From the NCBI RefSeq assembly GCF_025833875.1, contig NZ_JAOYOD010000001.1, positions 310,001 to 374,000 on the forward strand: a stretch of 64,000 nt of DNA, read 5' to 3'. The translations under genes and the position numbers were made by a program. Positions 44,254 through 53,875 of this stretch are shown in pieces. Within the stretch, counting starts at the first letter, position 1; each line of letters begins with the position of its first letter. The notes under the pieces are model-generated. The model worked only from the letters and a program-made list of their open reading frames with translations, was not told the origin of the DNA and made no database searches. The DNA is from Reichenbachiella ulvae (GTDB taxonomy: Bacteria; Bacteroidota; Bacteroidia; Cytophagales; Cyclobacteriaceae).

Positions 44254-46803
44254 CTATCCATTGATTGTGCTGTGAATGAAGTCCTCAAATGGTGTGTCGA
44301 ATTCTTCACCGTATAATGTTAAATACTCTTTACTAAATACCTCATAGGTCTGTTTTGCAAAGGCAAATTTTTTCATAGCGTTCAGACAAGTGATTTTTAT
44401 GGAGAGGGCATCTTGATTGATGATGTCGTGTTGAAAGATGACATCAGCAATTTCTATTTGAACCTTATCATCCACAGGTAGAGTTTTACTTTTGTCTAAC
44501 AGGTAATCCACAATCTTATTGGAAAATTTGGCTTTGAAACCATCAATCCAGTCAAATTCCATTGCTGGGAGCAAGTTGCCCTTTTTAATCAACTGGAGAT
44601 CCGATATGGTTATTTTCTCATCTTGATTCATCAGGTCATATAGGTATTGATAATCAAAGAAGATATTGCTTCCTAAGTGGATGATCCATTTGTCGCTTAC
44701 ATTTTTTATCTCTGAATCTCCTACTGTGTCTAGTAATCCGCGCAGTTTTTTGATATTTACATTGCGGTTATTTCTTGCGCTGCTTTGTGACTTGTCTCCC
44801 CAAAATGTTTCCCAAATATAGTTACTGGATATTCCCTTGCCTTGATTTGTAGAATGCATCAAAAGGAGAGTCAACAGAGACCTGAGTGTAGGACTAAACT
44901 TCTCGCTAATATCAATCCCTTCTCTATCTATTATTTGAAATCCACCAAGTAAAAGAATAGCACTTTTTTCGTCATTGAATTTTTTATCATTACTAACCAA
45001 TTCCAGAATTTCAGTTTTTAACTTTGGATCACTACTGGCATCAGGTTGATTAGATTGGATTGTTTTGGGCTCCTCCTTAAGAGTTACAGGTCTTTTTTTG
45101 TTTTTGAATACAAAGACAATTAGCAAAAGCGTAGATATAAGGCCTGCGGATATTGCATAGTGCATATTATAATTTTGAGGAACAGCTTGTATGACTTCAC
45201 TACTTAATTTTGGTGGGAACTTGATCGTATGAAACTGAGTAATGTACTGGTCATTTTCTTTTGATGAAATGACAGCAATTAGCTGCTGATTGGTTTTATC
45301 CAATTTCAAATCAACAAATGAACTGATGTCTAGAAAATTGAAATTGAGAGAGTCTCCATAGGTCTGTCTATCTTTTGTTTTTACATTATAAGATTCTAAT
45401 AGAGCACTGCACGCAAATTTGTCTTTTTCATATTTGAGTACATAGAAGACTGAATCAGATTGATCAAATATCATTGAATTGGAAAATACATAGGTAGACT
45501 CATCAGTGTCAATTTCCCATAGGAGTTTCGAATCGAAATTTTCAGGGTTGATTTGGTAAAGCTGGTGAAATACTCTAGCTCCAACTTCCTGTTTACCGTT
45601 TTTGCTACCATAGCCTCCAAATAGATACAATTGGCCGTTGTTGTCTTGACCAGCGGCATGCAAATACCGAGGTTCAATATTTTTTATGGTTTTTGTATTC
45701 CATTGTTGATCTTTATGTAAGATCAAGTCATTTTTATACTGATAGTGCCCATATCCACCTATGAAGACTCTCGAGTTATCAATAGTCAACAAACTGGTAT
45801 GCCAATGTGATGGTTCGGCTCCAAAATTGGCCGGAGTTTCATAATATGTTTTACTTGCCAGGTCAAATTTATTGATGAGCAGCTTGTCTAAGTCATAGGT
45901 CCAGATTTCATTTTGTTCAGGAAGGTATACACTGGCTTGTGGTTTGGGAAGATTGGTTGCTGCCTTCAGGTTTAGTGTTGTATGATTGAGTTCATTTGCA
46001 TCATACTCAATCATTTGCCTATTGGTAATTAACACAAACTTTGAATCTCCCAAATAAACAATTTGTGGACGAGTGGAAGTGATGATATTATCTTTGTTTT
46101 TCCATTTGGAGTGTTGATCAATCAACCAATTTGGGTTAGTTGCTATTGCTTTGTTCTCATCGATTTCGTCATAAGAATTGTTTTCATTGTACTTTAATAG
46201 TGGCCAGTTTCGTATCACTTCGCCATCCCTTACAAAGACCACATTTTTTAATTTCATAGGAGGCACGTCACTCGAAGCATATTTTCCAATATGGTTTTTC
46301 CCGAAAGCTATTTTGATTTGCTCTATTTCTTGAGAGATATTTTGTCGTTTGCTGAGTCCATTTACTGAGAAAGAAACATATTTATCTCTATTGGAGATTA
46401 CCAATTCGCATTCCATCCATTGGTTAGGAGCCATTTTAATTTCCTCGAAAAGAAAAGATACGGCAGTAGCAGAATCACCTAGTATGAGGTTGATATCATC
46501 GAATGAGGAGTTTATGGGGCTCGATACTAAATCAATATTTGTATTGTTCGAACCTATTACCCTAAAAATATGACCGTATGCCTCTAAAACTCTCCAGTAG
46601 CTAAAATCAAATTTGATTTTTAGTTCATTTCCTATTTCTATGCTCTCCTCTGGAGTGAAGTTAATCCCTGTTCTGAGGTCTTTGGATGTTTCATAGGAAT
46701 TGAATTTTAGCCCATTTTCTAATATTTGGGCATTGGATTCTTGGGGTACTGATAGAATAATAGTTATGATGATCAGTAAATTGATCAATAATTTTTCTTT
46801 CAT
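44254..46803 (-). CDS. Membrane-anchored SARP-type regulator with exported LamG/Kelch-like sensor
   Basis: 849 aa from the ATG at 46803 (a TTG at 46821 is also open). Residues 1-26 are a signal sequence. About 30-215 resemble a LamG/concanavalin domain. About 235-540 contain Kelch/beta-propeller-like blades (IGGYGHYQYKND, LYLFGGYGSKNG). One transmembrane helix lies at about 549-569 (ISAGLISTLLLIVFVF), followed by positive residues (KNKKR). The cytoplasmic part has an OmpR/SARP-type winged helix (about 613-720: LLLGGFQIIDREGIDI, TLLLMHSTNQGKGI, NRNVNIKKLRGLLDTVG). A helical BTAD domain follows (about 740-845: CLNAMKKFAFAKQTYEVF). The layout suggests periplasmic glycan sensing passed directly to DNA binding. 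It is divergent from the second GH92 gene, with arrays D and E between them. Confidence 0.87.
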   Translation of the reverse strand: MKEKLLINLLIIITIILSVPQESNAQILENGLKFNSYETSKDLRTGINFTPEESIEIGNELKIKFDFSYWRVLEAYGHIFRVIGSNNTNIDLVSSPINSSFDDINLILGDSATAVSFLFEEIKMAPNQWMECELVISNRDKYVSFSVNGLSKRQNISQEIEQIKIAFGKNHIGKYASSDVPPMKLKNVVFVRDGEVIRNWPLLKYNENNSYDEIDENKAIATNPNWLIDQHSKWKNKDNIITSTRPQIVYLGDSKFVLITNRQMIEYDANELNHTTLNLKAATNLPKPQASVYLPEQNEIWTYDLDKLLINKFDLASKTYYETPANFGAEPSHWHTSLLTIDNSRVFIGGYGHYQYKNDLILHKDQQWNTKTIKNIEPRYLHAAGQDNNGQLYLFGGYGSKNGKQEVGARVFHQLYQINPENFDSKLLWEIDTDESTYVFSNSMIFDQSDSVFYVLKYEKDKFACSALLESYNVKTKDRQTYGDSLNFNFLDISSFVDLKLDKTNQQLIAVISSKENDQYITQFHTIKFPPKLSSEVIQAVPQNYNMHYAISAGLISTLLLIVFVFKNKKRPVTLKEEPKTIQSNQPDASSDPKLKTEILELVSNDKKFNDEKSAILLLGGFQIIDREGIDISEKFSPTLRSLLTLLLMHSTNQGKGISSNYIWETFWGDKSQSSARNNRNVNIKKLRGLLDTVGDSEIKNVSDKWIIHLGSNIFFDYQYLYDLMNQDEKITISDLQLIKKGNLLPAMEFDWIDGFKAKFSNKIVDYLLDKSKTLPVDDKVQIEIADVIFQHDIINQDALSIKITCLNAMKKFAFAKQTYEVFSKEYLTLYGEEFDTPFEDFIHSTING

Positions 46804-47039
46804 AATTAAAATGCCGTTCAAACTGTTAGAGACAGATTAGGGCGGATACCCAAAAATACATAAAATGTAAAATAGAAGCGTAAATAAATTTGACTCCTAA
46901 TTGTTGGACTAATTTTGGTAGTTGACATTTCAAATTTTTAGTAAGGATTACTTTTTTGACTCGATTTTTAACCCGTATTTTTAGTTAATACCTCTTGTAT
47001 GGTTGGTTTGAACATATATTCAAATTAAATCAACCGAGC

Positions 47040-47072
47040 TTAATTGCCGATTAATTTGAGCTTAACCTTTAT
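47040..47072 (+). promoter_or_regulatory. Operator array D: three 11-bp TTAA repeats
   Basis: TTAATTGCCGA, TTAATTTGAGC and TTAACCTTTAT follow each other at 47040, 47051 and 47062. A loose -7-like TTGATTG starts at 47078. The array lies 237 bp upstream of the minus-strand regulator gene but is oriented toward the plus-strand GH92 gene, 224 bp upstream of array E. Confidence 0.62.
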
Positions 47073-47263
47073 TGAGATTGATTGTTATGTTGGGCTATTC
47101 AAATTCCCAATATTTAACATTTAGTTTTTGATTCAACTTTTTTTGTTCTTTTACCACATTACCGTGTAATATGTACTCAAAAAGAGGATTTGTGCATTTA
47201 GGGCAATTATATAACAGGATTTTCTTCAGGATTGCAGTTATACGAAAGGAGTGTTTTCGGTGG

Positions 47264-47308
47264 TTAATCTGAATTTAACTCTCAATTAATCCTTTCAAAA
47301 TACTTTGC
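47264..47308 (+). promoter_or_regulatory. Operator array E: three 11-bp TTAA repeats and -7 box
   Basis: TTAATCTGAAT, TTAACTCTCAA and TTAATCCTTTC begin at 47264, 47275 and 47286. TACTTTGC starts at 47301, exactly 15 bp after the last half-site, as in array C. The second GH92 gene starts 71 bp further at 47380. Confidence 0.75.
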
Positions 47309-47379
47309 GAATAAGATTTTGATGCATTCTAACTAGGGATATTTAGAAGCGCACTAGAAATATAAAGGCAAAGAGAATA

Positions 47380-49668
47380 ATGAAAGAAAAAATTGCAAAA
47401 TGGGGATTGATATCAATATTGTTATTATTGATTATCGTGGCATATATCCCCAAATCAGATACTCAGAAGAAAGAAGATATTAGTCCAGTTGATCATGTCA
47501 ATCCATATATAGGAAACATAAGCCATCTATTGGTACCTACTTTTCCTACCATTCATTTACCCAATAGTATGCTTCGTGTGTATCCTGAAAGACGCGACTT
47601 TACCGGAGATAGATTGAGCGGACTACCCCTGGTAGTAACTGGACATAGGAGAAGCTCAGCATTTAATCTGAGTCCGGTGCAAAAATCGAAATTTCGTCCA
47701 GTTATAGATTATAGTTATGATAATGAATGCATAAGGCCATATGAGTATCAAGTTTATTTGGATGAAGAGAATATAAAAGTAGATTACTCATTGTCCCATC
47801 AATCGGGTATGTATTCCTTGAAATTTGAAAATGAGGATTCTATTTCATTGATAGTTAATTCTAGAAATGGAGCTATTAATTGGAGCATGGACGCAATATC
47901 TGGACATCAATTAATCGAAAATGGGACTAAAATCTACCTGTATTTATTGCCAGAGCGAATGCCTAGTTCAGTGCAGACCTTGAGAAAAGAGGTCTTAAAA
48001 GAAGGATACTCCAGCTCGGGCAACAATGCTTGTTTGGTATTGAAGTTTCCAGTGGAATCCGGAGAATTGAATTTACGATACGGAATTTCATTTATCAGTA
48101 CGGAACAAGCCAAACGTAATCTCGAACGTGAAATTATAGATAAGGATATAGCTACTATCAAATCTGAAGGTAAGCAAAAGTGGAGTCAGGCACTTGGAAA
48201 AATTGAGGTTGAAGGCACGGATGCAGATGCGCTATCTGTGTTTTATACTTCTTTGTATAGAACATTCGAGAGACCAATTTGTTTGTCGGAGGATGGGAGG
48301 TACTATAGTGCATTTGATGATCAGGTGCATGAGGACAATGGGCGTCCGTTTTATACCGACGACTGGATATGGGATTCTTACAGAGCACATCACCCGCTCA
48401 ATGCTCTTATAGATACTAAGAAAGAAGAGGATATTTTAAATTCATTTGTATTGATGGCTGAGCAAATGGATCGTCTATGGATGCCGACTTTTCCTGAAGT
48501 AAGTGGAGATAGTAGACGAATGAATTCAAATCATGGAGTAGCAGCTGTTTTGGATGCACATCGCAAAGGGCTAAAGAATTTTGATATAGAAAAAGCGTAT
48601 TTAGCAGCCAAAGGAGCAATAACAGAAAAAACATTGGCTCCCTGGTCAGGTGTGCCAGCTGGAAGATTGGATGCTTTCTACAAAGAGAACGGCTATTTTC
48701 CTGCTTTGCCAGATGGGGTAGAGGAGACAGAACCAGAGGTGCATAGCTTTGAAAGCAGACAGCCTGTGGCAGTTACACTAGGGACATCCTATGACGAATG
48801 GTGCCTTTCGCAATTGGCCTATGAATTAGACGAAATGGAGGATTACGAATTGTTTGTCAATCACTCATATAATTATCGGAACCTTTACAATAGTGAGACA
48901 ATGTTTTTTCACCCAAAAGACGAACAGGGAAGGTTTATAACCCCATTTGATTACAAATTTTCTGGCGGAATGGGAGCACGTAAATTCTATGGCGAAAACA
49001 ACGCATGGGTATACCGATGGGATGTCCAACACAATGTGGAAGATCTAATCGAACTGATGGGTGGAACAGAGACATTCATTACTAATCTTGATCAGACATT
49101 TAATGAACCCCTTGGCCGTAGCAAATTCGATTTTTATGCACAATTGCCAGATCATACTGGCAATGTTGGGCAATTTTCAATGGCTAATGAACCCTCTTTG
49201 CACATACCATATTTGTACAACTATGCAGGTCAGCCATGGAAAACACAGAAAAGAATTAGAACCTTATTAGATCAATGGTTTAGAAATGATTTGATGGGGG
49301 TCCCTGGAGACGAAGATGGCGGGGGTATGACTTCATTTGTAGTTTTTTCTCAGCTTGGGTTTTATCCCGTTACCCCAGGATTACCTATATATAATATTGG
49401 TTCTCCGGTGTTTGAAGAGGCTAAAATCAATTTGCCCAATGGAAACACATTTGTAATAAGTGCCGAAAACTATGATCCTGAACATAAGTTTATCCAGTCA
49501 GCAACCTTGAATGGAGAGGTTTTGGATCGTCCCTGGATCACTCACGAGGAGGTCATAAAAGGAGGAGAGTTAAAAGTAGTGATGGGCATGAACGCAAATA
49601 AAAAATGGGCTGCAGATCTGAAAAATGTACCACCATCTGGATTGACCAATACAGCCACTTTGCAATAG
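47380..49668 (+). CDS. Divergent GH92-family protein with N-terminal membrane anchor
   Basis: 762 aa. A hydrophobic helix (about 9-23) without a lipobox or clear cleavage site anchors it. The GH92 fold is recognisable: HVNPYIGN at the N terminus, DDWIWDSYRAHHPLNALI, YGENNAWVYRWDVQHNV with the conserved Glu, and PGDEDGGGMTSFVVFSQLGFYPV. However, the glycine-rich GTGGxGHTFPGA segment of canonical GH92 is replaced by NISHLLVPTFPTIHLPNSML. It may therefore have changed substrate specificity (subsite -1) or form a distinct subfamily. It heads an operon with a GH99-like gene and two transporters, under array E. Confidence 0.88.
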   Translation: MKEKIAKWGLISILLLLIIVAYIPKSDTQKKEDISPVDHVNPYIGNISHLLVPTFPTIHLPNSMLRVYPERRDFTGDRLSGLPLVVTGHRRSSAFNLSPVQKSKFRPVIDYSYDNECIRPYEYQVYLDEENIKVDYSLSHQSGMYSLKFENEDSISLIVNSRNGAINWSMDAISGHQLIENGTKIYLYLLPERMPSSVQTLRKEVLKEGYSSSGNNACLVLKFPVESGELNLRYGISFISTEQAKRNLEREIIDKDIATIKSEGKQKWSQALGKIEVEGTDADALSVFYTSLYRTFERPICLSEDGRYYSAFDDQVHEDNGRPFYTDDWIWDSYRAHHPLNALIDTKKEEDILNSFVLMAEQMDRLWMPTFPEVSGDSRRMNSNHGVAAVLDAHRKGLKNFDIEKAYLAAKGAITEKTLAPWSGVPAGRLDAFYKENGYFPALPDGVEETEPEVHSFESRQPVAVTLGTSYDEWCLSQLAYELDEMEDYELFVNHSYNYRNLYNSETMFFHPKDEQGRFITPFDYKFSGGMGARKFYGENNAWVYRWDVQHNVEDLIELMGGTETFITNLDQTFNEPLGRSKFDFYAQLPDHTGNVGQFSMANEPSLHIPYLYNYAGQPWKTQKRIRTLLDQWFRNDLMGVPGDEDGGGMTSFVVFSQLGFYPVTPGLPIYNIGSPVFEEAKINLPNGNTFVISAENYDPEHKFIQSATLNGEVLDRPWITHEEVIKGGELKVVMGMNANKKWAADLKNVPPSGLTNTATLQ

Positions 49669-49695
49669 CTTAAAATAGAGATAATTAGAAATAAG

Positions 49696-50994
49696 ATGAA
49701 AAAAAGGACAAAGAGCTTTTTGTGTTTAATTGTTGTTTTTCAAGCAGTGATTTTTCATTCCCAGGCTCAACTAAAGCACAATATAGAACCTCGCTATTCA
49801 TCCTATGAAGGATTGGTAATGGCTGGATATCAGGGTTGGTTCAGAACCCCAAAGGATGGATCAGGTAGTAGTTGGGTTCATTATGGAGATAATGGGAAAT
49901 TTGACAAAGATCATAATACAATAGATTTTTGGCCGGATGTATCTGACTATCCAAGAACCTATGATACGGAGTTTCTGCAGGAAGATGGAACCGAAGCAAA
50001 GGTTTTTAGCTCAATAGATAAAAGTACAACTGACTTGCATTTTCAATGGATGAAGGAGTATGGTGTAAGTGGTGTCTTTATGCAAAGATTTTTTAATGTG
50101 GCAAAGAAATATGAGGACAAGGGAAAATCTTCAGATATAATTTTAAAAAATGCCAGCTTGTCCGCTGAAAAGTATGATCGAGCGTTTGCCGTAATGTATG
50201 ATTTGTCTGGATTAAATCCGAAATCTGATGATTGTTCTGCTGTGATTGAAGATTGGAAGATGCTCGTGGATGAATTGAAGGTGACTCAAAGTAAAAATTA
50301 TCTTAATCATAATAAAAAACCGTTAGTAGCTATATGGGGGTTGGGATTTCCAGATAGACCCTATGATATTAGGGATATTGGAATCAATCGTTTGATCGAT
50401 TTCTTAAAAAATGACCCTGAATATGGAGGGTGCGCCGTAATGTTAGGTGTGCCTACTTATTTTCGTGAACTCGATAAGGATTGTCTGCCTGATCCTTATC
50501 TCCATGAAGTTATTCGTTCGGCAGACATTGTTTTGCCCTGGATGGTTCAGCGATTTACGCCATTATTGCATCAGGATGAATTGAGGTATCGCGATCATGT
50601 GATAGCTGATATTAGATGGTGCCAAGAAAATAATGTAGACTATGTGCCCTTGGCATACCCTGGGTTTAGTTGGCACAATTTGTCAAAAAATAACCCTGGT
50701 TTGGCTCGTCATACCAGCTATGGTGCTATTCCGAGATTAGGAGGTGAGTTTTATTGGGATTTGCTCTATAATTCGATACAGGCAGGGGCTAGTATGATTT
50801 ATGTAGCCATGTTCGACGAAATAGATGAAGGTACAGCCATTATACCTGTATTAGACAGTCCACCGAATAGTGAGGAAGCACAGTTTGTAGGCAATGATGG
50901 AGTGGATCCTTATCATTACTTGAGGTTAACCGGATTGGCTGGTCAAATGCTGAGAAAGGAAATACCGCTTCAAGCGGAAATGCCTAAGAATTGA
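49696..50994 (+). CDS. GH71/GH99-like glycosidase, single domain
   Basis: 432 aa. A signal peptide ends near FHSQAQ. The rest is one catalytic domain with VMAGYQGWF (about residues 42-50), VSGVFMQRFFNV, AYPGFSWHNLS and YVAMFDEIDEGTAII (about 369-383). These are the same landmarks as in the proteins at 38544 and 57512. No T9SS domain is present, so it is probably periplasmic and trims imported oligosaccharides. It lies 27 bp after the divergent GH92. Confidence 0.85.
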   Translation: MKKRTKSFLCLIVVFQAVIFHSQAQLKHNIEPRYSSYEGLVMAGYQGWFRTPKDGSGSSWVHYGDNGKFDKDHNTIDFWPDVSDYPRTYDTEFLQEDGTEAKVFSSIDKSTTDLHFQWMKEYGVSGVFMQRFFNVAKKYEDKGKSSDIILKNASLSAEKYDRAFAVMYDLSGLNPKSDDCSAVIEDWKMLVDELKVTQSKNYLNHNKKPLVAIWGLGFPDRPYDIRDIGINRLIDFLKNDPEYGGCAVMLGVPTYFRELDKDCLPDPYLHEVIRSADIVLPWMVQRFTPLLHQDELRYRDHVIADIRWCQENNVDYVPLAYPGFSWHNLSKNNPGLARHTSYGAIPRLGGEFYWDLLYNSIQAGASMIYVAMFDEIDEGTAIIPVLDSPPNSEEAQFVGNDGVDPYHYLRLTGLAGQMLRKEIPLQAEMPKN

Positions 50995-51047
50995 TGATTG
51001 AAATATTATATAATTACTTAAACAATATTTGATTTAATAACAGAATA

Positions 51048-52475
51048 ATGGGAGGAGGAACGATTTCTTCATCTGCAAATGTCCAGATGAATGCACAGAC
51101 TAGTAAGAGTAAGGCTTTCGCGATGTTGACCTTATTGTTTTTTATGTGGGGTTTTATCACATGCCTAAACGATATACTTATACCCTATCTGAGAGAAGTA
51201 TTTGCGCTCAATTACTTTCAGGCGATGCTGGTTCAGTTTGCTTTTTTTGGCGCTTATTTCATAGGGTCATTGGTTTATTTCATTGTTAGTACCACTATTG
51301 GAGATCCTATCACCAAAATTGGTTATAAAAATGGGATTATTATCGGACTCGTTATTTCTTCGATAGGGTGTGCATTGTTTGTACCAGCTGCTCAGTTTTT
51401 GTTGTATGGTTTCTTTTTAGCTGCACTTTTCTGCTTAGGTATTGGTTTGACAGTGTTGCAAATTGCCGCAAATCCTTACGTTGCGATTTTAGGGAGTCCC
51501 GAAACAGCCTCTAGTAGACTCAACTTGGCTCAAGGATTTAATTCTTTTGGTACCACAATAGCCCCTGTTATTGGAGGCTTTTTGATTTTTAGTTTTTTTG
51601 GAGGTGAAAATGTATTGGGCGCAGATGCTGTTAAAATTCCTTATCTAGGTCTTAGTGCATTATTTCTTTTATTGGCTTTGGTTATCAAATTGACAGATCT
51701 ACCTGTTTTGTCCAGTTCTGAAGAGATTCCGGGTGGCGCTGGTGCATTGAAATATCGTCACTTGGTTTTGGGTATGGTAGGCATTTTTATGTATGTCGGA
51801 GGTGAAGTAGCCATAGGTAGTCTTTTGGTCAACTTTTTTGGATTGGAAAATATTGTTGGGCTTAGTGAAGGGGAGGCCAGTGCCTATCTTTCGTTTTATT
51901 GGGGAGGGGCTATGATTGGTAGATTCCTCGGGGCAATATCGATGAGCAACCTACCCTCCAACAAGAAATTGGCCACAATGCTGGGTACAGCGGTCGCTGT
52001 CTTCTTGCTGATATTTGGTGTTATTTATACAAACACAGGTATTGATATACAAACAGTTCTTCCTTTCGTGGGTATTATGATATTGAATCTGCTGGCTTTT
52101 ATGGCAGGTAAATCAAGTGCCTCTAGAACCTTAGCTGTTTTTTCTAGTGTCGTAGTGCTTCTGCTATTGATTGCCATCTCCACCGATGGTTTGATTGCTT
52201 TTTGGGCAATTATTGGTATTGGTTTGTTCAATTCAATCATGTGGTCCAATATATTCACTTTGGCCATTGATGGCCTGGGTAAGTACACCAGTCAAGGTTC
52301 TTCTTTGTTAGTTATGGCTATATTAGGGGGAGCACTAATTCCTTTGATGCAAGGGGCACTGGCTGATTGGGTAGGTGTTCAGTATTCATTCGCATTGCCT
52401 ATTATCTGTTACTTGTATTTGTTCTTTTATGGCGTGATGGGACACAAAAAGACAGTAAATCCTTTGGAAGCATAA
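51048..52475 (+). CDS. Sugar:H+ symporter of the FucP/GluP-type MFS family
   Basis: 475 aa with about 12 transmembrane helices. The signature LTLLFFMWGFITCLNDILIPYL (helix 1; seen as FFMWGFITCLNDILIPYL) and LQIAANPYVAILGSPETASSRLN are typical of the FucP/NagP/GluP family that carries fucose, glucose, galactose or mannose with protons across the inner membrane. RLNLAQGFNSFGT follows. The cytoplasmic loop at about 225-240 is normal. The mannose released by the GH92 enzymes is the likely cargo. It lies 53 bp after the GH99-like gene, and the next transporter gene starts 9 bp after its stop. Confidence 0.92.
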   Translation: MGGGTISSSANVQMNAQTSKSKAFAMLTLLFFMWGFITCLNDILIPYLREVFALNYFQAMLVQFAFFGAYFIGSLVYFIVSTTIGDPITKIGYKNGIIIGLVISSIGCALFVPAAQFLLYGFFLAALFCLGIGLTVLQIAANPYVAILGSPETASSRLNLAQGFNSFGTTIAPVIGGFLIFSFFGGENVLGADAVKIPYLGLSALFLLLALVIKLTDLPVLSSSEEIPGGAGALKYRHLVLGMVGIFMYVGGEVAIGSLLVNFFGLENIVGLSEGEASAYLSFYWGGAMIGRFLGAISMSNLPSNKKLATMLGTAVAVFLLIFGVIYTNTGIDIQTVLPFVGIMILNLLAFMAGKSSASRTLAVFSSVVVLLLLIAISTDGLIAFWAIIGIGLFNSIMWSNIFTLAIDGLGKYTSQGSSLLVMAILGGALIPLMQGALADWVGVQYSFALPIICYLYLFFYGVMGHKKTVNPLEA

Positions 52476-52484
52476 AACTCAAAG

Positions 52485-53819
52485 ATGAAGGTCAATTATC
52501 AAGGTTTATGGTCCTTTTCAGCTGCGCTGGCCGGATTGTTATTTGGTTTCGATACTGTTGTGATTTCTGGAGCCAATCTGCCAATTCAGATGTTGTGGGA
52601 GACGAGCCCTTGGTTTCATGGTTTTTTTATAATGTCTATGGCCCTGTGGGGAACAGTCTTCGGGGCATTGTTCGGGGGATGGCCGTGTCAAAAATATGGT
52701 CGAAAAAATACACTGATATGGATCGGGGTTTTATATACCTTATCTGCTTTAGGTTCTGCTTTTGCCCCTGATCCGTACAGTTTTTCTTTTTTTAGATTTA
52801 TTGGAGGTTTAGGAGTAGGAGCCTCTACTGTTGCATGTCCAATGTATGTGGCAGAGATTTCTACTTCAGCCAATAGAGGGAGACTAGTTGCGTTATATCA
52901 ATTCAATATTGTTTTGGGCATCCTATTGGCTTATTTATCCAATTTTCTTTTAGACGGATTTGATGGTGTCAACGACTGGCGATGGATGCTAGGTGTAGAG
53001 GCCATTCCAGCACTGATATACACCTTTTTGGTAATCCCATTACCTAAAAGTCCGCGATGGCTCATGGTAGTGAAAAAGGACATAAAGTCTGCCAGAGAGG
53101 TGCTGCTACGATTTGGAGATCCTAATGTGGAGCAGACCTTGTCCGAAATGACTTTAAGTGACAATGTGGATAATGGAACCTGGAAATCGGTTCTGACTGA
53201 ATATAAAAAACCAATGGGACTCGCATTCTTAATAGCTTTTTTTAATCAATTTTCAGGCATAAATTTCGTCCTATATTTTGCTCCTCAGATATTTGAAATT
53301 GCGGGTTTGGCTACATCAGATTCCTTATCAGGATCTATTTATATTGGGCTGGTCAATTTAGTTTTTACAGTTTTAGGAGTTTACCTCATTGACCGTTTGG
53401 GAAGGCGAACTTTGATTGTCATAGGATCTATAGGTTATATTTTGAGCTTAGGTGGCATTGCTATTTCTTTTTATTCGCAGCTCAGTTCAGTTTCATTATT
53501 GCTATTTATCATGATGTTCATTGCCTCACATGCAGTGGGGCAAGGAGCTGTGATATGGGTTTATATTGCAGAGATATTTCCCAATCAGCTTCGATCACTT
53601 GGGCAATCTTGGGGGACCGGAGTACATTGGGTATTAGCTGCACTTATTACATTGGTGTCTCCTGCGGTCATAAATGCATTTTCAGACATGACCTGGGGTA
53701 TTTTCAGTGGATTTGCAATTATGATGTGTTTCCAGCTATTATTTGCTCTTTTTTGGATGCCAGAGACCAAATCCAAGTCCCTTGAACAAATCATGGAAAT
53801 GATGCGAGTCAAGAGTTAA
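52485..53819 (+). CDS. Sugar porter family (XylE/GLUT-like) MFS transporter
   Basis: 444 aa with about 12 helices. Sugar-porter signatures are present: AALAGLLFGFDTVVISGANLP in helix 1 (as LLFGFDTVVISGA), RFIGGLGVGASTVACPMYVAE, QFNIVLGILLAY, the PKSPRWL motif at the end of helix 6, FNQFSGINFVLYFAP and DRLGRRTL. PETKSKSLEQI closes the domain. It mediates proton-coupled or facilitated hexose or pentose uptake. Two different sugar transporters in a row suggest uptake of two distinct monosaccharides. Confidence 0.94.
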   Translation: MKVNYQGLWSFSAALAGLLFGFDTVVISGANLPIQMLWETSPWFHGFFIMSMALWGTVFGALFGGWPCQKYGRKNTLIWIGVLYTLSALGSAFAPDPYSFSFFRFIGGLGVGASTVACPMYVAEISTSANRGRLVALYQFNIVLGILLAYLSNFLLDGFDGVNDWRWMLGVEAIPALIYTFLVIPLPKSPRWLMVVKKDIKSAREVLLRFGDPNVEQTLSEMTLSDNVDNGTWKSVLTEYKKPMGLAFLIAFFNQFSGINFVLYFAPQIFEIAGLATSDSLSGSIYIGLVNLVFTVLGVYLIDRLGRRTLIVIGSIGYILSLGGIAISFYSQLSSVSLLLFIMMFIASHAVGQGAVIWVYIAEIFPNQLRSLGQSWGTGVHWVLAALITLVSPAVINAFSDMTWGIFSGFAIMMCFQLLFALFWMPETKSKSLEQIMEMMRVKS

Positions 53820-53875
53820 CGATTAACGAAAGGGTCAAATCAATAGGGTTAGACTTTAAAACATTCAAACACAAT

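Noticed and set aside
46970..47000. TTAAC and TTAAT near 46969-46989 as an array for the regulator gene
   Set aside because: Only two clear half-sites with 17-bp spacing, and the intermediate copy is too degenerate.
53815..53835. TTAACGATTAACG as an operator array before the beta-helix gene
   Set aside because: Only two sites, 8 bp apart, directly at a stop codon; the gene is more simply part of the upstream operon.
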